Positions 22,630 to 33,585 of a DNA stretch of 64,000 bases are shown here, in pieces. The position numbers and the translations under genes are program-made. How positions within the stretch are numbered: position 1 is the first letter of the stretch; the number at the start of each line of letters is the position of its first letter. The stretch spans positions 163,608,296 through 163,672,295 of the forward strand of contig NC_073746.1 in NCBI RefSeq assembly GCF_029784135.1, in the 5' to 3' direction. The notes under the pieces are model-generated. The model saw only the letters and a program-made list of their open reading frames with translations, had not been told where the DNA came from and ran no database searches. The stretch is from Toxorhynchites rutilus septentrionalis (taxonomy: Eukaryota > Arthropoda > Insecta > Diptera > Culicidae).

Positions 22630-22886
22630 CCGATTCGTGTGGTTTCAATAGCCTGTTTTAATAGCAATTTTGAGGCTATTGAAAAAAGTTTTTGGATCAA
22701 AAAGTAACAAGTATAGAGCGCGTAGACATTTTATCTTTCGAATGAAGTGTTTATCATACCATTTCGTTCAGTTGCTTAGGAGCCATTAACGCTCAAAATC
22801 TCGGTGTCTGGCGTAACGCTTTCGTTTTCGAAACTTTGAACTTACACCCCGGTATAGAAATGAAAGACGTAGTCCTACGTCAAAAA

Positions 22887-24337
22887 TGTTAAATTTACTC
22901 CAATTAATTGTAGCGGACCGGGTTTCCAAAGACAACCCGGAACCTACGGCATGCTCGAAAAAGGCTAAGAAGTTACTTTTCATACCCGTCCTCTCTTAAG
23001 CGATTGGCTTAAGCGCCACCTCTTTTGAGGACCAATCGCTGTGTTCGATTGCCCAGCTAGAGGCCTGACACGCAGGCCCAAATTGTGTCCTTTTGCAAGG
23101 ATTGGAGAACGGTCGAGCTGTATCAATTCAAGTCAGCGAATGCTGACAGAAGACACCCGTAGAGAACTACAGGAAAATTACTAACAACCCAGAATCACTC
23201 CGAATACGACGGAAAACCACTTCAGGGTTTTCTCAATACAGGTAATGCTCAACAAAGAATTTACTAGACTGGCACGGCCATCTGGGAAACAAAGGATCAC
23301 CTAAGAAAACTTTGAACATTTACCTCGGATACGATAACGGGAAATTTTGATGACAATAAAATGACCGATTACAGGCTTACATTTATATTCATGACTTTCA
23401 CTTCTACAAACATACCAATCGACAAACTTTCCGATTTTGGGTGGACTACGGCTTACATATTTTACATTTATTGTACATTGAGCTTTTACTTAAATCTAAG
23501 GGACATCGCATGTGCACATGGACAAACAGGGTACCTGGGGAGTGCGGTGAGGACACAAATTTCCTCACCCACTCCTTGTAGTTTACTGGTTGCGGATTTC
23601 CGCCGGTTGGTTCTGTCCAGCGGTTCCTTCGAAGGCGCGATGGTAACGGCGCTGCCTTTTTCCGATGAGTTTTCGATCGCCAGGTTTCGTCAAAAGGAAT
23701 TGCCCTATTATTGTACTTATTCCGCATTTTAAAACAGTCCCTAAATTACGTAGTTTATGTACCTGTAGTTTCTTTGCAGCTTGTTAACTATGTTCGTTCA
23801 TTTATTTAGTCTTAACACAATGCTCACACTGAAAACAATTCAATTTATAGTCACAAAAAACTCCACGTTATACAAAGAAAACTTACAATTAAAGATCGCG
23901 AACAAAACGCACAATGGTTCCGCGACGTCGGACAGTTCTTAGTAAAATGGTCGAAGAACATTGTAGTCCTCAGATAAACCGCAGGGTATCTCGCGATTCA
24001 GAGCTCAAGCTCAGTCGAAGACAATTTCCCCAAAGCATCCCCTTGTGTGCATCTTGCTTGAACTAACCGTCCTTGAGTACAACCTTCTCATTCCCCTCCC
24101 CAAACTCAAGGCTACGAAAGTAAGCGCTGCGCGAACAACTTTGGCGATTGTGCTTTCGCCCTGATCCAGGGAGGTGGGATGGGAAATCTAAGCTCTTAAG
24201 TATACTTTCTGCAGTATCTTTCAGATTACTTTCAGTTGTGACTTAGTGGAGGTACACTGTAAATATTTCAGCGTGAGTTTTTGAATTTAAATATTTGAAT
24301 CTGACCTTATTAATAATTACTAACTATCCTAGCCAAT
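22887..24337. other. GC-balanced, unclassified; possible LTR or repeat remnant
   Basis: Noticeably richer in G+C than its surroundings. It has short inverted motifs such as CTTAAGCGATTGGCTTAAG (23000-23018). Overlapping frames at 23361-23732 (+) and 23446-23727 (-) have no recognisable domain. TGTAGCGGACCGGGTTTCC at 22911 could be an LTR start, but I found no matching end or duplication. Unassigned. Confidence 0.3.
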
Positions 24338-24356
24338 AAATAAATAAATGAGTATA

Positions 24357-24403
<47 letters not shown>

Positions 24404-24431
24404 GTAAATAAAGTAAATAAATAAGTAAATT
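24338..24431. repeat. (AAAT)n microsatellite
   Basis: About 90 bp of AAAT/AATA repeats with a few AAGT interruptions. It abuts the mitochondrial-derived insertion. Confidence 0.95.
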
Positions 24432-24910
24432 AGATCCAAATGTTTCCTTTCTACCTCTTTCTTGAGTAATAATATGAGAAATTACCCATTATGAGCAATA
24501 TTAGATGAAAGGGGGGAGGGGGGGGGGTTGAATTAACTGTTCGACCAGTTCCTGACCCATTTTCAACTATACTTTTTGGAAGAAGTAAAGTGATAAAGGG
24601 GGGGGGGTGAAGAAGTAAAAATTTTATATTATTTTTTCGTGGAAATGTTATATCAGGGGCTCCTAATATTAAAGGAACTAATCAATTACCAAATCCTCCA
24701 ATTATAATAGGTATTACTATGAAAAAATATTACAAATGCATGGGCAGTTACAATTACATTATAAATTTGATCATTACCAATAAATATTCCTGGTTGTCTA
24801 AGTTCTAAACGAATTAAAATTCTTATTGATGTTCCAATTATTCCTGCTCATGCCCCAAAAATAAAATATAAAGTTCTAATATCTTTTTGATTTGTAAAAA
24901 ATAGCCATTG
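24432..24910 (-). pseudogene. COX1: NUMT: rearranged cox1 fragment
   Basis: A reverse-complement copy of mitochondrial cytochrome c oxidase subunit I. On the minus strand, 24910 down to ~24640 encodes the N-terminus with [20 protein letters not shown] and GGFGNWLVPLMLGAPD. Degraded sequence continues to ~24486, matching VENGAGTGWTVYPP and AHAG. Then 24485-24432 jumps to the later segment around ISHIITQES, so ~250 bp of the gene is missing. A 2-bp net loss near the FVM-FF segment (about 24722) breaks the frame, and poly-G tracts have expanded. With 3' truncation these lesions show a non-functional nuclear copy rather than organelle sequence. Confidence 0.92.
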
Positions 24911-24914
24911 TCGC

Positions 24915-24976
24915 GATTGAATGGCTGAAGGCAATAAATTGTAAATTTATTTATAAGAATATTTTCTTTTCAATCA
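24915..24976 (+). pseudogene. trnY: NUMT: mitochondrial tRNA-Tyr
   Basis: A cloverleaf-sized segment GATTGAATGGCTGAAG...TTTTCAATCA with the GTA anticodon in AATTGTAAATTT. The acceptor arms GATTGA and TCAATC pair. Position and strand relative to cox1 match the dipteran mitochondrial order. Confidence 0.85.
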
Positions 24977-25041
24977 AACTTTATAGTCAATAATGATATT
25001 AGATTGCAATTTTAAAGGAATAATGAATAATGATTAAAGTT
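24977..25041 (+). pseudogene. trnC: NUMT: mitochondrial tRNA-Cys
   Basis: AACTTTATAGTCAATAATGA through ATTAAAGTT, with the GCA anticodon in GATTGCAATTT. The acceptor AACTTTA pairs with TAAAGTT. It directly follows trnY, as in insect mitochondria read in this orientation. Confidence 0.82.
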
Positions 25042-25108
25042 TAAGAATTAAACGATTTTACAAGTATTTTTTAGCCTTGAAAACTAATAGTTTTATTAAC
25101 TTAAACTC
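25042..25108 (-). pseudogene. trnW: NUMT: mitochondrial tRNA-Trp
   Basis: On the minus strand it runs AAGAGTTTAAGTTAATAAAA to TTAATTCTTA, with the mitochondrial TCA anticodon in GTTTTCAAGG. The acceptor pairs with one G-T. It sits on the opposite strand to trnC, as expected. Confidence 0.8.
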
Positions 25109-25515
25109 TTTATAGAATTAAATAGAATGAGAAAATTATTATTACCTTATAATATAGATAAATTTATTAAATAAAATTAGTGGAGAATTGTTATTGAAAG
25201 TTTTTATAATTCATGAATTTTTATAGAAATTTAGTATAAATGAAAATTGATGAAAATTATAAATTTGATTAAAATAGTATAATTTAAAATTATTAAAAAT
25301 TAAAATAATAGATGATGAAAGGAAAGAGTATATAAAGAAATATAATAATCATAAATATTCATTATATATTATTGGTATTAGTATTAATCTTAAATGATTA
25401 ATTGAAGAGAATGCTATTAATTTTCGCAACGAAGTTTGATTTAATCCTCCTAATGCTCCAATAATTACAGAAAATAAAATGAAAATAAATAATAAAGGGG
25501 CAATTTATAGTAATA
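25109..25515 (-). pseudogene. ND2: NUMT: 3' part of nad2
   Basis: The reverse complement encodes an NADH dehydrogenase subunit 2 segment. [20 protein letters not shown] (about 25380-25460) is diagnostic, followed by NH and a hydrophobic C-terminal part up to trnW. The 5' half of nad2 and trnM/Q/I are not recognisable. The sequence changes to very AT-rich, low-complexity DNA near 25515. Confidence 0.85.
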
Positions 25516-25960
25516 AATATATTATATATATAAATTAAAAGAATTAATTAATAAAAATTATTTTATCGTTAGTGTACTATCTATAAGCCTATTCGGCCTA
25601 TAATTAAAGAGAAAAAAATATTTATATACATATAAATAATTTATATATAAATATATTCATTGTATTTTATTCATTTATATTATATAAATTATTTATATAA
25701 ATAAATATATATAATGAATTTATATAAAAGGGGATGTAAAAAGTATTTAATTAATAAAATATAATTAAATATTTATATATAAATATAAAATAAAATTATT
25801 AATATAAGGTGGTGGGGAGAAAATTGTTTGTTTTTTTGAAGTTGTTTTTTATTAAATTAATTAATTTGTTAAATTATGATGAATACGTTAATGAATTAAT
25901 TTTTTTTTATTAATAAATTGACAAATTTAGTTAGTTAAGATATTTTTATATTTAGGGGTG
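25516..25960. repeat. very AT-rich block, possibly mitochondrial control region
   Basis: About 90% A+T with TATATAAATA-type words, immediately adjoining the nad2 fragment. In mosquitoes the control region is the only mitochondrial segment this AT-rich. Assignment rests on position and composition only. Confidence 0.35.
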
Positions 25961-26700
25961 TTCAAATTTTTGACACTTGGAAAGAATTGAAGTCGTACTG
26001 GTCGCAATTATTTTTACTTGAAAAAGCAGTTATGTATAACTTTGTGAGATTATGAAAGATGAACAAGATTCCTTTAATTTTTGTAAACATAAATATAAGT
26101 ATAAAATTAACACAAGTATTTACTGAATAATGTTTTTATGTTTATGTTTAATATTTGCTATATTTTTTTTCGTGTGATATCTGTCGCATATATCACTGAA
26201 ATAATTAGTTTGGCGTATTTCGCCTTTTAGCTTCCTGTTTGAACATACAGAACAATGCTCTTTACATCTACATAGTGCCGTAATTTCCATTAATCCTTTC
26301 CTGAAGCATGGTTCACAACTTTTGTTTATATTGGGTACCGTTGTCCATTATTCATAGTAGCACTGTTTTGGTTCGTGAATAAGTTCACAAGACATTAAAA
26401 TTCGTTTAGAAAAAGTGTGAACTGATACATTGTTGCATAAATTATAATGTTAGTTTACTTCTTTGCTGTCATGGCTGATAGCAGAAAAACGACCACAAGG
26501 GTCAATACAGATTTCGGTACAGATTTTCTGAGGAAAAACTCAGATAAAAAGATTTTTTGAGAACAAAAACCAAAATTTTATTATGGCAACCCTGGTGGTA
26601 GGTATATCTCGTAAAATTATATTTCAATTCGTATTGTTTGTCGATTTTGTAATATACAAAATGTGTGAATAAAAGTTTTCATCATAAATACATTGCTATA
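25961..26700. other. no recognised feature
   Basis: AT-rich spacer between the NUMT and the second DD37E transposon, ending in the TA target duplicate at 26699-26700. Nothing recognised. Confidence 0.4.
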
Positions 26701-27976
26701 AAGGGTGTGTCACATCAAATTGCATCACGGAAAAAACGCTGTAGAAATTTAATTTTTAGGAATTATATCTCCAGCTTTCGCTTATAATCAGATAAGAGTG
26801 TATAGATCACGTTGGCCATGCTTCGCTGTCAATTTTTCGTAAATTTGGAAAAATGTCGTCGAACGAAAAAGAGCGTCGTGAATTAATCCTGCGCACACAT
26901 TTCGAGAATCCGGAGTTGTCACATCGGGACATCGGTAAGATGCTGGGAATCGTCCAATCCACGGTCAGCAGAGTACTAAAACGATACTTCGAGAACCTAA
27001 CCATTGACCGGAAGGTGAAGAACGGCAAAAATGGATGCTCCGTCAGTGAAAAAGATCACAAGCGCGTGGTTAAGCAGTTTAGACGTGATCCGAGAAGTTC
27101 GGTCCGGGATGTCGCCAATAAGCTGAATTTGTCAAGTTCATTTGTCCAGCGGACCAAGCAGCGGGAGGGCCTGCGTACATACAAGGTTCAGAAGGCTCCT
27201 AACCGCGACGAAAGGCAAAACATGGTGGGGAAGACGCGAGCCCGGAAGCTGTACACCGAAATGCTGACGAAGCCGCATTGCCTGGTAATGGACGACGAAA
27301 CCTACGTCAAAGCGGACTTTCGTCAGCTGCCGGGCCTGTTGTTCTTCTCCGCAGAGGACAAATTTAGCGTTCCGGAGGAGATTCGCCAGCAGAAACTATC
27401 CAAGTTTGCCAAAAAGTACATGGTGTGGCAAGCGATCTGCTCTTGCTATGACCGGCACGGTAAACGGGCAGGTTTACCTTAAGGAGTGCCTACAGAAGCG
27501 CTTACTACCACTATTGAAGCAGAACGAGGGCCCGACCATCTTCTGGCCGGATCTCGCTTCGTGCCACTATTCAAAGGACGTGTTGGAGTGGTACGAAGCC
27601 AACGGGGTCACCTTCGTGCCAAAGGAAATGAACCCGCCCAACGCGCCGGAGCTTCGCCCAATAGAGAAATATTGGGCGATTATGAAGCAGGGCCTCCGGA
27701 AGAACCCAAAAGTTGTCAAATCGGAGGCGGACTTCAAGAGAAAATGGATTTCTGTTCAAAAAAAAACTACAACCTGACGTTGTACAGAACCTTATGGACG
27801 GGGTAAAGAGGAAAGTGCGAGCAAACCGGCTTGGGCTCGAAGTATGAATAAAAAGAAAATGCCAAAAGTTGTTTAATAGTTTTTATTTTACTGTCTAAAA
27901 TTTTCAAAAGGATCGGTCTACTGGGCGAATTTCTACAGCGTTTTTTCCGTGATGCAATTTGATGTGACACACCCTT
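26701..27976 (+). mobile_element. DD37E Tc1/mariner transposon, copy 2
   Basis: A complete 1276-bp element with TA at 26699-26700 and 27977-27978 and the same ~49-bp TIRs as copy 1. Nearly identical to copy 1 outside a few indels, implying a recent common source. It retains the 8-bp segment GTGCCAAA deleted from copy 1. It lost a ~23-bp segment that copy 1 keeps, near 27447. Confidence 0.95.
26853..27777 (+). pseudogene. DD37E transposase, broken in two frames
   Basis: The same transposase as copy 1. It starts at ATG 26853 and reads in frame through both helix-turn-helix units and D148 (MDDETYV) to VWQAICSC. There a net 23-bp deletion (by comparison with copy 1) shifts it to a stop at 27482. 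The correct frame resumes from about 27450 and contains the second D (WPDLASCHYS) and the third acidic residue in RPIEKYW, 37 residues later. A 9-A homopolymer near 27765, one A too long, then introduces a stop that removes the last ~25 residues. All three catalytic residues exist but not in one frame. The lesions differ from those of copy 1. Confidence 0.85.
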
Positions 27977-27978
27977 TA

Positions 27979-30302
27979 GTCACATGTATTCCCTTTTTGG
28001 TGTTGTTGGAAACGTTCAAAACAAAGGCATCAAAATAATAGCTGCACTTCACGTTCAGTGGAATGAAAACTGTGTTAGACAACAAACTTTATTTTGTCAT
28101 TGAGCGACGCCTACATACTAAACCACAGTGTGATAAAAACACTCATAGTTTATTGCATGTTATTATGTTGGAATTTATAGTATTGCTAGACATCTATTTG
28201 GACTGATGATTATCTGAATTCCGGATATATAACCGCTCAATAAAATTTGATCCATTCTGGGAATTTCATAGAAAACAAGCCTCCGAAATTAAAGCTTCCT
28301 TTACGATGGATCGCGGTCGGAAGCATCAGACAGCAAACATAAATATTGGTATTAATACTTTTGAAACGATCGATCGATACATACGAGTATGTTGTCAGTG
28401 CATTTTTCCGTAACCCTTAGGCTGACGATATTCTAGTTTGGAATGGTGTTACAAGCAAAATATGTGTAATTAATTTTGACATCAATGTTTCACAACATCA
28501 GTTTCCCCAAAAGTACAACATTTTTAACGACAATTAGTCTATTCATCCGACGCCGCTTTTCTGTTGAAAGAGCTGTTCTTGGTAAATTATGTGATTTGAG
28601 ACTGCCTCTTAGAGAATTTTATCGCTTTTCAAGTAAATCTAAACATTCATTCTCATCACCACGTATGAGCCTGCCACAATTGCCTAGGGAGACCCATCAA
28701 TGTGGCTTACAGTGCGTGAATAAAAGTCAACAGTTAAAGTCGAAACTGTAAAACCAAAAAGCGAGACAAGTAAAACGGGAATGAATAACTTTTACGATTC
28801 CCCTTTACGACACTGGGTGACTGAGTGTGGGTGGGGAAAAGCTAATCTCGGCGAAATCCTCACTCGACGCGAAATGTCTTTGGAAGATGTACATTAGACG
28901 AAATGTTGATGGTCGTCACGGGTATTAACGTTTACAGTATCTTAATTTCGGATGAGAAATTATTTGTTAGAATCTGACATTTTTTTGACACTGAGAAATG
29001 AAATATGAGAATAATTCAAACGCACTGAATCACATTCAATGCACTGACGAGCAAAAAATATAGCAATTGGTTTGAGCCAAGTCAAGTTTGTCAAGCTCGC
29101 TTCAGACCGCCTTTTTTTCCCGCCATCGACACCATGTCAACGTAAAAGTATCGAACCGCTCCCAAGACCTCGGCGTATGTGACCAGGGCAATCCCACCCT
29201 GCAAACAAGTTCGCCACATAATGTCTCTCGTGCACATAGAAAATTAATCAGAAAGCTCATAAATCTCCGGCGTAACACTTTTTGAACATGTAGCATTTTA
29301 TTTCTTTGTACGATTGCTTCGGTACCGTTGTTGGATTCGGTTGGCACAATAAAACTATTGCTCCACGGATAGAAATCGGCGGGCAGTCATAAGTGGAACT
29401 AGCAGTGCTTGTTTCTGTGGCTGCAAATTGCAAAAAGCGACATCAGTTGCACACGCGATTCCACATTTAGTGAGAGCTGAGGTACCCCATGTAACTAATG
29501 GCATTATCGAGAACAAGACTTTGCGACAACCCAATTTGACAAAGCGGCATCCGGCTGAGACATATGGTCGTTATGTTCTGCAGATTGAATCAATAGAACG
29601 CGGTGTCGTGTTCTCACGAATGTTGCTTTTTAATTCGAAGCTAGATTTTTCCACGCTAGTGAAGAACGGCTGAGGTAAGAAAAACGTCGACAGTGGAACA
29701 ATTTGTTCCGTTAATAAACGACAAAGAGAAGCAGTAAAAGTTTGACAAGTTGAAATCCGATTCAAGTAAGAGCAATACAAATATTCATTATTTGCGTTAA
29801 CTCAATCCTTAAATGTGTTTTAACTCTTCGTTATAGTGTCTCTAGTTGTGTTGCTTGGTGGTGGAACGAATTCAGTCTGCACACTCTAATTGTGTTCAAC
29901 CGTTCAGAGTCAACGAAAAACATGCCACTTGTTCCAACTCGGCGCGAAAAGAGGGTCATCGTCAAGCTTCGACAATGAACAGTAAATGATATATATGTCT
30001 GATGTCTCGTTCGTGCTGCACTGAACGAGGCATCATATATTCACATAATTTCTTTCTGTTCCATTATTTCAATCGATTTCTTACTGTCCTCGAACAGTGT
30101 GAAAAATTTATATGTTGCAAGCATATGAATAATTGATACTTGGATAAATAACAGATAGACTATTGATTCGTTGGGTTATAAAGCAGAAAGCTTCTAACAT
30201 CTGGCCTGTCGTGTTGAGGGGGGGGGGGGGGCTGTTGTTTCTATCTATTACACAGTAGCTGTTTAGGCCTAAGAGTATTTCAATTCCATCGATACACAAC
30301 AC
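27979..30302. other. 2.3 kb with no recognised gene
   Basis: Mixed composition. Scattered 60-90-codon frames resemble no family. A run of about 14 G lies at 30218-30231. No repeat copy of this stretch was found in the window. Confidence 0.4.
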
Positions 30303-30435
30303 ATGCCGCCTTTTTGCGGCGTAAGAATCTTCCTATTGTTCGAATGTTCACAGTTGGACTGTTCACAGCGGGACTGTTGATATGAGGCTTCCATTGTTGT
30401 GTTATAAATAGTGCCAATTACCGATGCAACAGATC
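30303..30435 (+). repeat. dispersed repeat E, copy 2
   Basis: The inverted counterpart of 6575-6720. It starts GCCGCCTTTTTGCGGCG (a short hairpin) and contains TTGTTCGAATGTTCACAGTT, GATATGAGGCTTCCATTGTT and GTGCCAATTACCGATG. Confidence 0.55.
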
Positions 30436-31087
30436 GTATAGTGAACGGTAAGGGGCTGAAATTACCTTCACATGATTATTGTTGCGTGGACATAGTAGCT
30501 AGAATAACACACAAAGATGGTCAGTTGAGGGGCCCTGAGTTATGAGCTCATGATCGTTCGCTTAGTAGCGGAACGCAACTAATTAGATTACGAAGACCCC
30601 CTATTTTGTTTTTTAATTTCCGTAAGTATTGCTGTACGAATTTTTAAACGCGTTTTTCTCGAAACCATGTCTCAATTTCGTTGGGTAGATGTAGTATTGC
30701 TGTACGAATTATTAAACGCGTTTTTCCCAAAACCATGTTTTCCCAGTTGGTGGTATCGATATCTCAGGATCTACTCGACCGATTTGGCTTAATTTTTTTT
30801 ATCAGCATGTGAAAATGAATTATCTTAAGTTTTTTTATGATTTTCTTTACAGCGATTTTTCATGAAAAATAACTCATTTTGAGCTTGAGCTTGAGCTTGG
30901 GTAGACTGCACATTTCGTAGTTGCTCTCCGTTGTTGACCTGAATCAGCAAAATTGCACAAAGAACACACTGAATGACGCTTGGGAGTAGCAAACCATTAT
31001 CATTGTGCACGTTTCGGTGATTCGACTCGGACTCTTCACCTCAAACTGACTCTACATTAGAAAGTACGCTACGGAAGACGATTCTGA
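30436..31087. repeat. 67-bp tandem duplication and GAGCTT microsatellite
   Basis: GTATTGCTGTACGAATTTTT plus AAACGCGTTTTTCTCGAAACC at ~30625-30668 recurs at ~30692-30735 with few changes. At 30878-30898 there are several GAGCTT units. The rest of the stretch is unremarkable. Confidence 0.6.
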
Positions 31088-31456
31088 TGCTTTCATTTGA
31101 AAGATGGGAAAATTTAGTACAGGATATAGTAGTGGAACAACTAAATTAGTGGATTTTAATAACATGTTGGAAGTGAAAAACTTAAAAGTTAATAATTTTT
31201 AATGTATTATTTTTAAATTTCTCCTAAAAGTTTATATTAAACTAGATTGTTTCTATCAATTAAATTGAAGTTCTTTAACCGCTCTGCAGTTTGTTTTGAC
31301 GCCCAACTTCTATCTTTCTTAATTTGGCTGCAATATCGATATAAACAATTCCTGGTGAAAATTCAGGCAAAATCTTCAAAAATCGCGATTTTTACCCCAC
31401 TGTACATGTAATAGCCGCTTAAACTTCATCTTAACGTTGAAAGGTTACAGTTATTT
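31088..31456 (+). repeat. dispersed repeat B, copy 1 (LINE target)
   Basis: This matches the flanks of the LINE at 35302-39241: CATTTGAAAGATGGGAAAAT, ATTAGTGGATTTTAA, TTGATTGTTTCTA-type and TCTTTAACCGCTC-type blocks, then CTATCTTTCTT. The LINE fragment 31457-32443 is inserted at its right side. The repeat is non-coding. Confidence 0.6.
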
Positions 31457-32443
31457 TTTTTTTTTTATTAAATTCGTTTATTTTTACAGGCTCAGTTACA
31501 TAAGTTTAAAGGAACCGAATTCTTAGTTATATTTTTATTACTATACATAAACATTTTCTAAATCTAAGGTAAGTAAGGTAGAAAACCGATTACTCGCGGT
31601 CTACTCGAGTTTAGTAGGGTGACATATTTGTTCAGGAAAAGGATGGGATATAAGGAAATTGTTACAATAATGATAATCTCACACACTCAATTCTTAAATC
31701 TATTCGTATATCTATTGTTTATTTACATTTCAACTTATTCTACTGTTTGTAGCAAGGGGACCAATTGCACGCAAAGGATATAAGGATATAAGGATAATCA
31801 CACACGAACATCGATAGCTTTAAGGAAAATATAGATTTGGGACATGTAATCAAGGTCTAACCGAGCCAACACATCTCTCACCGGCACATTGGGCTGTCTT
31901 CCTCTAGCCCTGAGGGAGTTTTCTAAATTCGATCTGGCGACAAGATACAACTCGCACGACCAAACAACGTGCTCGATGTCGTGGTAACCGTGGCCACAAA
32001 CACAAAGATTGCTGTCGGCAAGATTAATACGAAAGAGTAGCGCGTCTAACGAACAGTGGTTGGACATGAGTCGGGAGAAGGTGCGAATAAAGTCTCGACT
32101 CAAGTCCATACTTTTGAACCATGGTTTGAAGCTAACCTTAGGGATAATTGAGTGGAGCCACCGGCCCAATTCATCTTCGTTCCATTTGCGTTGCCAATTA
32201 GCGATGGTATTTTTACGGACTAAAGAATAAAATTCATTGAAGGCGATTTGACGCTGATAAATATCGCCTTCAATCGCACCTACCTTTGCTAATGAGTCAG
32301 CCCTCTCATTACCCGGAATTGAGCAATGAGAAGGGACCCAGACAAAGGTAATGACATAACAGCGTCTGGTTAAAGCACTCAAAACTTCTCGTATTCTCTC
32401 AAGGAAATACGGCGAGTGCTTTTCCGGCCTCACTGAACGGAAG
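31457..32443 (-). mobile_element. I-clade LINE, severely 5'-truncated copy
   Basis: A 987-bp 3' end of the LINE at 48664-54716, inserted on the minus strand. It runs from the RNase H region (TCCGTTCAGTGAGGCCGG) to a poly-A tail seen as poly-T at 31457. The duplication TACAGTTATTT lies at 31446-31456 and 32444-32454, although its T-rich end blurs into the tail. 5' truncation plus duplication is the signature of target-primed reverse transcription. Confidence 0.93.
31798..32443 (-). pseudogene. ORF2 C-terminus of the truncated LINE
   Basis: An open frame for the last ~215 residues of the LINE polyprotein, with no start of its own. It contains the end of the RNase H domain (WVPSHCSIPGNERADSLAK) and the C-terminal cysteine/histidine motif CVCGHGYHDIEHVVWSC, followed by the normal stop. 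It lacks endonuclease and reverse transcriptase. Close identity to the full-length copy and an open frame imply a young insertion. Confidence 0.9.
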
Positions 32444-32482
32444 TACAGTTATTTGAAATATAAAAAATATTTTTTTTCCATA

Positions 32483-32575
32483 CTGTATATAATAGAGTCT
32501 AAATTTGTATATAATCGAATCACATATAGTCGAGTCTGTATATAATCGAGGCTGTATATAATCGAGTCCGACCTG
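32483..32575 (+). repeat. short tandem repeat, TATAATCGAGTCTG units
   Basis: Five or six degenerate units of about 20 bp, with TGTATATAATCGAGTC as the clearest form. Similar words (GTGATATAATCGAGACGG) occur at 21150-21175. Confidence 0.7.
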
Positions 32576-32582
32576 TATACTA

Positions 32583-32990
32583 TGATTTTTCACGTCAAGT
32601 ACTCTATTTTATTGCCAAATCGCGACGCCGGCGGTTAATAAATTGACTACCTGAGAAGGTAACCGAATGGACTCCTCTATGATGGTTCACATCGGATATA
32701 TAATATGTGACTTTTCACGCGTAGTACTCAATTGAATACTCAAATCTTGACGCCAAGGATTGTAAGAGAGCTACCTAAAAAGGCAACTGAACGAACTCTT
32801 CTATAATGGATCGAAACAGCGATATATTCGATGGTTAGTTCCCTTATTTACCGAGTATACTTTTTATTCGTTTTTTAAAACTTCGATCGGGACGACGGTG
32901 AATAATTCTTGGGAAACCTGAGAAAGTAACCGAGAGAACTCCTTAAAGTCAATTGAATCGGCGACATATTCCGCTAATCAATTTCGCGAG
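32583..32990 (+). repeat. diverged tandem repeat, three units of ~125-142 bp
   Basis: Units are marked by GACGCCGGCGG (32624), GACGCCAAGG (32749) and GACGACGGTG (32891). Each is followed by an ACCTGAGAAGGTAACCGA-like block, an ACTCCTCTATGATGG-like block, an ATCGGATATAT-like block and an AGTACTC or AGTATAC block. Strong divergence indicates an old array. Confidence 0.6.
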
Positions 32991-33585
32991 CAATAATTCG
33001 AGAATTAAAAACATGAAGCATTGAATAATTAAATGATTAAAGAATTAAATAACGAACAAACGGTTCTGTTCATTTGTGGGCGAGGAAAATCGATCATATA
33101 ATATGTATTTCGCGACGGCAAGATTTAATTTTTTGCGATTTTTCTTGCATACAAAATCACAAGAATATCTCCACACTATACAGATTGGATTCACATAAAT
33201 ATGTTTGTATAACAGGACATACGCGTTATTTCTATATAGACAAACGCAGAACAGTATCGAAACTAACACGCCAATGCTCACATCTGTTTTTGAGTTCTAT
33301 CAACACTGAACGAATATCCCTAAATTATTTCATAGTTTGTAGTTAGCTATAGACAAACACAGAACACACACTAGAGCATTGCCATTTTCTTAACTGAAAC
33401 TAAATATGACAGGACTACTATGAAATTGAAGAATGATTTTTGTATTTGGAAACCAAAATATAAAAGAGTATCTGAGATCTTCGAGATCTACAAATTGAGC
33501 CAATGCTTGGAATCATTGAATATTTTTAGATATCATTACGCATAAGCACACTCACACGTATAAAATAGCGTGCAGTGTGTGTGCT
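32991..33585. other. no recognised gene
   Basis: AT-rich. A short duplication of TATAGACAAACRCAGAACA appears at ~33236 and ~33351. AAATAGCGTGCA (33563) is an exact inverted match to TGCACGCTATTT (33590), forming a possible end of repeat D. Confidence 0.4.

Larger units (their letters stand above)
21415..22886 (-). mobile_element. repeat family A, copy A4 (array subtype)
   Basis: The best complete array-type member, in reverse orientation. Its left end (at 22886) is TTTTGACGTAGGACTACGTC on the minus strand. Its right end (about 21430) carries GTCCTACATCAACC and GGTTATATCATAGGTATAAC. It keeps the TATA/initiator pair lost in A3, then runs into the 110-bp array, then the unique tail shared with A3. 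No transposase is encoded. Confidence 0.75.

Noticed and set aside
23361..23732. Overlapping 123- and 93-codon frames on opposite strands as genes
   Set aside because: Both strands are open over the same bases and neither has a domain, so they are probably by-products of GC-balanced sequence.
22911..24255. Solo LTR starting TGTAGCGGACCGGG
   Set aside because: I could not find a matching CA end, a 4-6-bp duplication, a primer-binding site or any gag/pol sequence.
30218..30231. G-quadruplex regulatory element
   Set aside because: It is one uninterrupted G run, not spaced G tracts, and is more likely a homopolymer expansion.
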